This document shows positions 7,205-11,729 of a stretch of 11,729 nucleotides of DNA, piece by piece. The stretch covers positions 1-11,729 of the forward strand of contig CAZOKP010000083.1 in assembly GCA_964580435.1 (NCBI GenBank), given 5' to 3'. A program made the position numbers and the translations under genes. This stretch comes from CAZKEW01 sp964580435. GTDB taxonomy: Bacteria; Acidobacteriota; Aminicenantia; Aminicenantales; UBA8522. The notes under the pieces are model-generated. The model worked only from the letters and a program-made list of their open reading frames with translations. It did not search any database and was not told the origin of the DNA. The stretch's first letter is position 1. Every line of letters starts with the position of its first letter.

Positions 7205-7939
7205 GTGGGACGGCGCTGCCTAGGTTTTTTTAGCCTTTTTTGCTTCGCCGGACTGTTCGTCTTCGGTGTGGCCGACATCAAGATTCCGCCAGCGCCAGAC
7301 CGGTGGGTGACGGACATGGCGGGCTTCCTGTCTCCCGGAACAGTCCAGGCCCTCGACAAGAAGCTAGAGGTTTATGAAAAAGAAACGGGCCATCAGATTC
7401 TCGTCTATGTTGGCCAGACAACCGAGGGATATCCGATCGAGGATTTTGCGGTTGAGGCGTTTGAAGCCTGGAAGGTTGGCCGCAAGGAGCTGGATGACGG
7501 GCTGGTCCTGTTCGTCATGGCCCAGGACCGGAAGATCCGCATCGAGGTCGGCTACGGTTTAGAGGGCGTCATCCCGGACATCATCGCCGGCCGCATTATC
7601 AACGATGTTCTCCTTCCCAAGATTCGGGCTGGCGACGCAGACGCAGCCGTGCGGGACGCAGTCGATGCCGTTATAGGGACGATCTCCGGCCCCCAGGCCG
7701 CTCCCGATCAAGGACCCGAAGCTCCTGGGTTCAAATTGAAAGGAGAAATCACAGGGAAGACCATTCTCATCATCATCGGCATCATTGTCTTCCTGATCCT
7801 TTTCATAACCCATCCTTCGTTGGCCCTGTGGCTCTTGCTCAATATTCTGAGCGGCGGCAGGGCCGGAGGAGGCGGGGGTGGCGGCTTTCGTGGAGGCGGA
7901 GGCCGCTCTGGCGGGGGCGGAGCATCAGGGAGCTGGTAA
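7205..7939 (+). CDS. TPM-domain membrane protein with Gly-rich C-terminus (YgcG-like)
   Basis: This 244-residue protein has a signal peptide (about 1-23), then a TPM domain (about 30-160), named after TLP18.3, Psb32 and MOLO-1, that is expected outside the cytoplasm. Family landmarks are DMAGFLS (37-43), the strand TGHQILVYV (61-69), DDGLVLFVMAQDRKIRIEVGYGLEG (starting at 97) and IIAGRIINDVLLP (126-138). A hydrophobic helix (about 187-213) precedes a tail made almost wholly of Gly, Arg and Ser ending GASGSW, the usual YgcG-type ending. Older annotations call such proteins methanol dehydrogenase; there is no basis for that here. GTG at 7205 is chosen because it keeps the signal peptide. It lies two bases after the lemA stop and has no clear ribosome site, so translational coupling to lemA is likely. 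Confidence 0.88.
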   Translation: MGRRCLGFFSLFCFAGLFVFGVADIKIPPAPDRWVTDMAGFLSPGTVQALDKKLEVYEKETGHQILVYVGQTTEGYPIEDFAVEAFEAWKVGRKELDDGLVLFVMAQDRKIRIEVGYGLEGVIPDIIAGRIINDVLLPKIRAGDADAAVRDAVDAVIGTISGPQAAPDQGPEAPGFKLKGEITGKTILIIIGIIVFLILFITHPSLALWLLLNILSGGRAGGGGGGGFRGGGGRSGGGGASGSW

Positions 7940-7951
7940 GGAGCAATCAAC

Positions 7952-8404
7952 ATGGCCATTATGCATCGCCGTAGGCTTCTCAAGCGCCTTGATGTGGAGC
8001 GGGTTCGCCAAGCCATCGAGGAAGCCGAGAAACGGACATCGGGCGAAATCCGTGTCTCCGTGGCCCGGTTCTTCTGGGGAAGGGTCCGGCCCGTAGCGGA
8101 GCGGGCATTCCGGCGCTTGAGGATGGCGGGAACAAAGCAGCGGAACGCCGTCCTCTTTTTCATTGTGCCGTCCCGGAAGCGCTTTGTCGTACTGGGGGAC
8201 GAGGGCATTCACGCCAAGGTCGGCCAGGAGTTTTGGGACCAGATCGCTGCCGCCATGGCAGAGCATTTCCGAAAGGGCGAGTTCACGGAAGGACTTGTCA
8301 GGGGTGTCGAGACGGCTGCAGAAGCATTGGCTCGCCATTTTCCTTTTGATGCCGCCACTGACGTGAATGAACTCCCGGACGACATCGATTTCGGAAAGAC
8401 GTAG
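7952..8404 (+). CDS. Short TPM-domain protein, likely cytosolic
   Basis: The product is 150 residues with no signal peptide or membrane helix. It keeps the first half of a TPM domain: VRQAIEEAEKRTSGEIRV (residues 18-35), where TSGEIRV is the strand shared with the preceding protein's TGHQILV. NAVLFFIVPSRKRFVVLGDEGIH (65-87) corresponds to the second conserved strand pair, and FWDQIAAAMAEHFRKGEFTEGL (starting at 94) to the helix after it. The N-terminus is very basic. AAGGAG at 7938-7943, overlapping the stop of the previous gene, is eight bases from the ATG. The coding frame ends in two TAG codons in a row. It is the last gene of the lemA-TPM-TPM operon, and its function is unknown. Confidence 0.82.
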   Translation: MAIMHRRRLLKRLDVERVRQAIEEAEKRTSGEIRVSVARFFWGRVRPVAERAFRRLRMAGTKQRNAVLFFIVPSRKRFVVLGDEGIHAKVGQEFWDQIAAAMAEHFRKGEFTEGLVRGVETAAEALARHFPFDAATDVNELPDDIDFGKT

Positions 8405-8561
8405 TAGTCGTCAGCCCCAATCAAGACACAAAGTTCGGAAGCTGAGAAGTGTGGTAAGAGTGATATCGATGGCTATGTCTGGAAAACAGGAATAATCTGG
8501 TCTGACCAATACTTAATCAGACAAGGAGTGTCAAATTATGTTCGTTCGACGAAAACCCCTG
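8405..8561. other. Intergenic stretch after the TPM operon
   Basis: No supportable gene or terminator. Base composition drops visibly in G+C from here to the right. A + strand frame at 8538-8675 (45 codons) has an AAGGAG site in front of it, but most of it is antisense to the SnoaL-like relic, so I treat it as chance. Confidence 0.4.
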
Positions 8562-8642
8562 TTTCTTAACTTCCTTCGGCTTGAGCTCCCTGCCGAGATG
8601 CATACAAAAACCCAAGTAATCCTTGACAACCCAAGCTTCCAC
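8562..8642 (-). pseudogene. Relic C-terminus of a second SnoaL-like gene
   Basis: Read on the - strand, this segment encodes VEAWVVKDYLGFCMHLG followed by RELKPKEVKK. It aligns without gaps to the last residues of the intact SnoaL-like protein at 10157-10687, whose end is DMLGLFMQLGMELKPKQIKK. The relic is closer to the common SnoaL ending (VEEW...D-LG-QLG) than the intact copy is. A stop (6646-type TAA at 8646-8648) lies immediately upstream in frame, so the N-terminal part is gone, and the stop codon at the old end has become CAG. It is a decayed remnant, not a gene. It indicates that two related SnoaL-like genes once lay here. Confidence 0.75.
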
Positions 8643-8661
8643 TTCTTAGAGGATTCTGTGA

Positions 8662-9609
8662 TTAATGACTCTTAATCCATTCAATCAGCCTCTTATCGAA
8701 CAACTCCTGTTCCTCAAGCATTGGGAAATGACCGCTTTTCTCGAAGAGATTGTAGGAGAGGCTTGGCAAAACATCTTTTCTATCATCCCAGAGGTAGTAA
8801 GGCGACACATAATCGTAGCGGCCAATTGCAAGAAATACTGGTGTCTCAACCCGACCAGGCTTTTTTGCAATGTCATAATCTTTAAGAATTACGAGCTGGT
8901 AATGAAGAAAAACGTCCTTGTCATTATCAAAAGCATCAACAATATATGATAAGTCACCTTTGGGGTCATACAACAATTTTGGAGTCATGGCGACGTATGT
9001 TTTGACCTGCCTCTCTTTTGGTGACAACTGAGCTAGCACATTCTGAGGAAGTCTTTCCCAGTTCTGTTTGAAGGTCATCTTTCTTTCATCTGAAGCATCG
9101 GATTCCCAGAATTCATTACCCGCTCCCCAAGCGGTGTATGGCGTGCAACCCGTCATAACCACATGAGTTGTATTTTGGGGATACTTCCGTGCATATTCAA
9201 GAGCAATAAGACCGTGATGTGAGTGTCCTAAGACAGCAGTTTTATCAAGGCCCAGAGTTCGACGAACTTTATCAATGTCATCAAGATATGTATCAAGTGT
9301 TATTTTGGATATCTCTAATGAAGACTTGGACTGAGCATCATGCCTTAAGTCCATAAAAACAAACCTGAAATGACTTTTCAACTCCTGAGACCATATTCGG
9401 CGTGCACTCTCTGAATGACCGAGAACAATGCACGGAGTTCCTTTCCCTTCTATAACATAGTGCAGTTCAGCACCCTCTACGGATACAATTCCTGAAGTTT
9501 CTTCCTGTTGAGAAACTCCTTTGGCTGTTTTAGCTCCTTTTTTGGCACATCCCACAAACATAAACACGATGAGTAAGCTCAAAATTAAGATTTTTTGGTT
9601 ATTCCTCAC
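8662..9609 (-). CDS. Alpha/beta-hydrolase lipoprotein
   Basis: This is a 315-residue exported serine hydrolase. The N-terminus is a lipoprotein signal (hydrophobic 7-20, FVGC with Cys21 as the lipidated residue), so the enzyme should be tethered to a membrane outside the cytoplasm. The fold starts at about residue 41 (VEGAELHYVIEGKG). Probable triad: Ser130 in LGHSHHG (127-133), Asp266 in AIGRYDYVSP (261-270) and His294 in KSGHFPMLEE (291-300). The elbow reads G-H-S-H-H rather than G-x-S-x-G, while the oxyanion segment is VLGHSES (62-68). The pattern suggests the proline-iminopeptidase/haloalkane-dehalogenase-like branch, with substrate unknown. The start codon is GTG, with AGGGG about five bases before it, and a good promoter lies upstream. 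Codon and base use are A+T-richer than in the genes to the left. Confidence 0.85.
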   Translation of the reverse strand: MRNNQKILILSLLIVFMFVGCAKKGAKTAKGVSQQEETSGIVSVEGAELHYVIEGKGTPCIVLGHSESARRIWSQELKSHFRFVFMDLRHDAQSKSSLEISKITLDTYLDDIDKVRRTLGLDKTAVLGHSHHGLIALEYARKYPQNTTHVVMTGCTPYTAWGAGNEFWESDASDERKMTFKQNWERLPQNVLAQLSPKERQVKTYVAMTPKLLYDPKGDLSYIVDAFDNDKDVFLHYQLVILKDYDIAKKPGRVETPVFLAIGRYDYVSPYYLWDDRKDVLPSLSYNLFEKSGHFPMLEEQELFDKRLIEWIKSH

Positions 9610-9653
9610 GTTTACCCCTTTATTCCTATTTCCCTCAAGTTACGACGTTTTGA

Positions 9654-9682
9654 CTTATAACACATAGGCAAGCACGATTCAA
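9654..9682 (-). promoter_or_regulatory. Promoter of the hydrolase lipoprotein gene
   Basis: On the - strand TTGAAT (9677-9682) and TATAAG (9654-9659) are exactly 17 bases apart, matching four and five of six consensus bases. Transcription would begin near 9647, giving a leader of about 38 bases before the GTG start and its AAAGGGG ribosome site. Confidence 0.55.
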
Positions 9683-9701
9683 CGAGAACAAAGACTTAAA
9701 T

Positions 9702-9715
9702 CCGTGTGGACACGG
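9702..9715. repeat. Short perfect inverted repeat
   Basis: CCGTGT and ACACGG are separated by two bases, and a second GTGGACA follows at 9717-9723. It sits upstream of the hydrolase promoter in a gap of about 250 bases (9610-9855) that has no other gene. It could be an operator or the worn end of an insertion sequence. Confidence 0.3.
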
Positions 9716-9855
9716 AGTGGACAGAACCGCTAAAAATGGCCCAGTTCAGATAGCTCAGCCCGTTGACTAAGAAATATTATCAGTAGTGGCTTTCTGGAAT
9801 GAGTGCTATCTACTACCCACCTGCATTTGAAAGAAACTTATCTTGTTCATCAATA

Positions 9856-10149
9856 TTAGGATGTCTCTTTTTTATTTCTTTCTATTATTTTTTCTTTAGT
9901 TGGCCCAATTATGAACAAAAAAACTACTGATATAACAAACCCCACAATAGCCCCCATAATCCCGCTCAATATAAATCCGACTAGCGAGCAAATGAGACTC
10001 ACTAAAACTGATAAAGCAATATTCTTAGGATGCTTAAGAATCTTTATTTTTTCTGTAATTAGCGTTACAGGAAGGAGGGTTATTTTATATTTTCCAGGCT
10101 TTGCTTTAAGTACATAGCTTTTCTTTTCATTCCTTTTCTTATCAGGCAT
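9856..10149 (-). CDS. Small membrane protein, two predicted helices
   Basis: I do not recognise this 97-residue protein. The first 40 residues are strongly basic (Lys/Arg-rich, predicted cytosolic). Two hydrophobic helices follow at about 43-63 and 66-82, joined by a short Gly-containing turn, and then a charged tail (GPTKEKIIERNKKETS). It lacks a signal peptide and should be an inner-membrane hairpin with both ends inside. The ATG lies seven bases after the stop of the SnoaL-like gene, and the AGG overlapping that stop is the only ribosome site, so the two are almost certainly co-transcribed and perhaps translationally coupled. Very A+T-rich codon use. Confidence 0.7.
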   Translation of the reverse strand: MPDKKRNEKKSYVLKAKPGKYKITLLPVTLITEKIKILKHPKNIALSVLVSLICSLVGFILSGIMGAIVGFVISVVFLFIIGPTKEKIIERNKKETS

Positions 10150-10156
10150 CTTTAGC

Positions 10157-10687
10157 CTATTTCTTAATTTGCTTCGGCTTTAGCTCCATGCCGAGTTGCA
10201 TAAACAGACCCAGCATATCGCAATCTTCTCTATTCTCGAAAATTTTTCCATTCTCAATGCGAGTTATCAAGATTCCACTGGTTTCAATCTTTTTCCCTGT
10301 CGCAGGGAATCCTTCAAACTCTCCTTGGTGAGTACCTCTCATTATCCACCTGGATATGACTCTATTTCCTGTAGCAATTGATTCTTCAATACTCCAACTT
10401 ACATCGGGAAAGCCCTTATAAAATAGCTTTGTCCCCTCTATTACTTCTTCTCTTGACCGAGGTGTTGCACTATTTGATGGCAAATAATAAACATACTCAG
10501 GAGCTACCACCTCCTTAATTACCCCCATGTCTTCTTTGTCCCACGCTTCAAAAAAACGTTTTACAATTTCCTTATTCTGCTCCTCAACCTTCGCCTGCGT
10601 TCTGAACTTCTCAAGCTCTGCTTTTTCGGCCTTGTTCTGGCAGGCAAAAGCAAAACAAAGCAGAACGATCAAAAGTGGGTTTTTCAT
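10157..10687 (-). CDS. SnoaL-like (ester cyclase family) exported protein
   Basis: The product is 176 residues. A short signal sequence ends in AFAC with Cys16 a probable lipidation site, though the lipobox is weak. A SnoaL/NTF2-like cone domain follows (about 38-165): NKEIVKRFFEAWDKEDMGVI (38-57), the Pro/Tyr-rich strand APEYVYYLP (62-70), LFYKGFPDVSWSIEESIATGNRV (88-110), RWIMRGTHQGEFEGFPATGK (113-132) and GKIFENREDCDMLGLFMQLG (147-166). This is the pattern of the ester-cyclase subgroup. Most such proteins have no known substrate, and an exported version is less common. CCTCCT complement at 10693-10698 gives a strong ribosome site five bases before the ATG. A decayed C-terminal copy of a relative lies at 8562-8642. 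First gene of a two-gene operon. Confidence 0.85.
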   Translation of the reverse strand: MKNPLLIVLLCFAFACQNKAEKAELEKFRTQAKVEEQNKEIVKRFFEAWDKEDMGVIKEVVAPEYVYYLPSNSATPRSREEVIEGTKLFYKGFPDVSWSIEESIATGNRVISRWIMRGTHQGEFEGFPATGKKIETSGILITRIENGKIFENREDCDMLGLFMQLGMELKPKQIKK

Positions 10688-10731
10688 TTACCCCTCCTAT
10701 CTTATTGCTTGACGCTTATTGCTCCACCCAC

Positions 10732-10740
10732 AAGATAGCA
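10732..10740 (-). promoter_or_regulatory. Possible extended -10 promoter of the SnoaL operon
   Basis: TGCTATCTT on the - strand fits an extended -10 box (TGnTATNNT-like). No -35 hexamer is at the right distance. Two TTGACTC copies exactly 10 bp apart lie just upstream (10749-10765) and could bind a regulator. Weak evidence only. Confidence 0.25.
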
Positions 10741-10768
10741 AAAGCACAGAGTCAATTCGAGTCAAAGA

Positions 10769-11401
10769 CTATCCTTCCCAGACCCAGCGGAAGTTGCAGT
10801 ATTCGTCGCCATTCATCAGCGTCTTTTCCCGTATCAATCTGAGTTTCGGATTGTAAGCCTGGGCTGCTGGAAAATCATTGTAGCAATAATACGCATAGCC
10901 GATATCGGCCGCCCTCGCCTCACGAAAAGTTTTGGCAAAAAGGCACTCGGTGATTTTTTCCCCAAAAGACGATTCTGTGTCCTCGGTAATTGTCTTCGTC
11001 AGGACATGCTCCCAGAAACGGCTCGGTTTATCCTTGGATTCCGCTTTAAAAGTCGCAAAATCGTTATTGGGTAGTTTTTTCAGGTATTCTTGAGCTTCTT
11101 TCTTGGCTAATACTTCCGATTCTCTTTTGAGCATTTCCAGCAATTTCTCTTTTCCGACTTGGTTGGCAAGAGCCTGCATCACCTCGATGAAATCGCCATA
11201 GGCAAACTTGAACACTTCCTGGAAGGACATGCCCGAATCTTCCTGGAACTTGTGCTTCTTTTCGACCGCCTTTTGTGCCTCCTGACCCGCTGTCCAAGCT
11301 GATAAATTGCCGCACCCGAGGCAATACAAAGTGCCAGCTGGCAAGACATTTAGAAGAAATTCCCTGCGGTTTGAAGCCAATTTCGATGGTTTGATAAGCA
11401 T
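10769..11401 (-). CDS. Tat-exported protein of the ATC-hydrolase-like family
   Basis: This 210-residue protein ends in a signature I associate with L-2-amino-thiazoline-4-carboxylic acid hydrolase-like proteins (PF14196): AKTFREARAADIGYAYYCYNDF, then NPKLRLIREKTLMNGDEYCNFRW, where Asp199, Cys202 and Arg205 in GDxxCxxR form the hallmark. ATC hydrolase proper turns ATC into cysteine derivatives, but most family members have no demonstrated activity. The N-terminus reads SNRREFLLNVLPAGTLYCLGC (10-30): a twin-arginine motif at 12-13, a hydrophobic stretch and Cys27/Cys30, so it is probably exported folded and perhaps lipid-anchored. CCCCTCCTT at 11406-11414 is a strong ribosome site just before the ATG. 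It is a single gene, separated by 81 bases from the SnoaL operon. Confidence 0.72.
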   Translation of the reverse strand: MLIKPSKLASNRREFLLNVLPAGTLYCLGCGNLSAWTAGQEAQKAVEKKHKFQEDSGMSFQEVFKFAYGDFIEVMQALANQVGKEKLLEMLKRESEVLAKKEAQEYLKKLPNNDFATFKAESKDKPSRFWEHVLTKTITEDTESSFGEKITECLFAKTFREARAADIGYAYYCYNDFPAAQAYNPKLRLIREKTLMNGDEYCNFRWVWEG

Positions 11402-11523
11402 AAAACCCCTCCTTATTAAGGTGAATCATAGAGAGGGAAGGAAAGTTGGCAAGGTCTTTAGACAACCCGAAGTTACTTCACTTCTCGCTGACCCTAAGTC
11501 CTCCCCAATCTATTATGGTTCAA

Positions 11524-11552
11524 CCTATATCAAAGCGAAAAGGAGAAGTCAA
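11524..11552 (-). promoter_or_regulatory. Promoter of the Tat-signal gene
   Basis: On the - strand TTGACT (11547-11552) and TATAGG (11524-11529) have a 17-base spacer, with five and four consensus matches. The predicted start near 11517 leaves an untranslated leader of about 115 bases. It sits directly beside the right att-like block. Confidence 0.5.
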
Positions 11553-11560
11553 TTTCATGC

Positions 11561-11672
11561 AAGCAGAACTCTCCCCGTGTCACACGGGCGTCACAAAAAG
11601 TGCCTAAACTCGCCTAATTCGGATTAATGGAGCTGAATAAGAAAACTCTAAAATATCAGAGGAAAATATGGA
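11561..11672 (-). repeat. Right att-like block related to 6192-6307
   Basis: Bases 11561-11630 align with 6192-6260 with about 50 of 69 positions identical and a single one-base gap (my hand count). The spaced motifs fall in register: GTCAC at 11579 and 11590, GCCTAAA-type octamers at 11601-11608 and 11611-11618. The third TTTAGGC copy of the left block is degenerate here (11631-11638). A 15-base palindrome, CCCGTGTCACACGGG, covers 11574-11588. The - strand frame SLGTFCDARVTRGEF parallels the left VLGKLGDNMVTKERS. Bases 11650-11666 again match the left junction. Confidence 0.6.
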
Positions 11673-11704
11673 GAAAAAGGAATGGCGAGGGGCGGAATCG
11701 AACC
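11673..11704. repeat. Right copy of the 32-bp direct repeat
   Basis: Identical to 6106-6137 in the same orientation. Here it covers the T-loop and 3' acceptor end of a tRNA-Phe gene plus 10 bases of its 3' flank. Confidence 0.75.
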
Positions 11705-11729
11705 GTCGACGCAGGGATTTTCAGTCCCT
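11683..11729 (-). tRNA. tRNA-Phe (GAA), 3' part, cut by the window end
   Basis: The visible - strand sequence covers standard positions 27-73. A perfect five-pair anticodon stem (AGGGA/TCCCT) closes the loop CTGAAAA with anticodon GAA (11720-11722). A five-base variable loop GCGTC, a T arm with loop TTCGATT, and the acceptor strand CCTCGCC plus discriminator A follow. CCA is not encoded. The T stem GACGG/CCGCC has one A-C mismatch where tRNA-Phe normally has a full match. The D arm and 5' acceptor strand lie outside the window, so I cannot say whether the gene is intact; an intact one would begin with GGCGAGG. Confidence 0.8.

Noticed and set aside
8538..8675. 45-codon + strand frame with an AAGGAG site upstream
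   Set aside because: It runs antisense to the SnoaL-like relic and resembles no known protein; the ribosome-site match is probably chance.
9735..9765. TAGCTCAG resembling a tRNA D arm
   Set aside because: It is not followed by GGTAGAGC and no anticodon or T arm lies at the right distance.

Overview
The window looks like a stretch of chromosome from a Gram-negative bacterium: it has a predicted outer-membrane beta-barrel, several exported or lipid-anchored proteins, and strong AGGAGG-type ribosome binding sites. The base composition is moderately high in G+C over most of the left two thirds. The lineage cannot be fixed from the sequence. An Acidobacteriota/Aminicenantota-like organism is only a guess.

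Left part (1-6000), core-type genes. A short G+C-rich non-coding leader carries a candidate heat-shock promoter. It is followed by clpB (disaggregase), a FadL/OMPP1-family outer-membrane protein and galU (UDP-glucose synthesis), all on the + strand. A small family 2 glycosyltransferase on the - strand converges on galU with only 18 bases between the stop codons.

Middle (6000-8405). A non-coding junction holds the 3' half of a tRNA-Leu(CAA)-like gene and a cluster of phased TTTAGGC repeats. A tight + strand operon follows: lemA, a TPM-domain protein with a Gly-rich tail, and a second short TPM-domain protein. A good candidate promoter precedes lemA.

Right part (8405-11729), accessory-looking and visibly richer in A+T. 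All genes are on the - strand and most carry export signals: an alpha/beta-hydrolase lipoprotein, a 97-residue two-helix membrane protein coupled to a SnoaL-like lipoprotein, and a Tat-signal protein resembling ATC hydrolase. Just downstream of the hydrolase lies a decayed C-terminal fragment of a second SnoaL-like gene. The window ends inside a - strand tRNA-Phe(GAA) gene.

Most notable is that a perfect 32-bp direct repeat, covering the 3' end and flank of a tRNA, sits in both the tRNA-Leu-like fragment (6106-6137) and the tRNA-Phe gene (11673-11704). Next to each copy lies a related block of roughly 70 bp with TTTAGGC-type and GTCAC-type repeats at the same 10-11 bp spacing. I read this as a pair of attachment-site-like junctions of a tyrosine-recombinase element bracketing about 5.6 kb. 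No recombinase gene is in the window, so it is either a relic island or the scars of two related insertions. I found no CRISPR array, no intact transposase and no recognisable defence or biosynthetic system.
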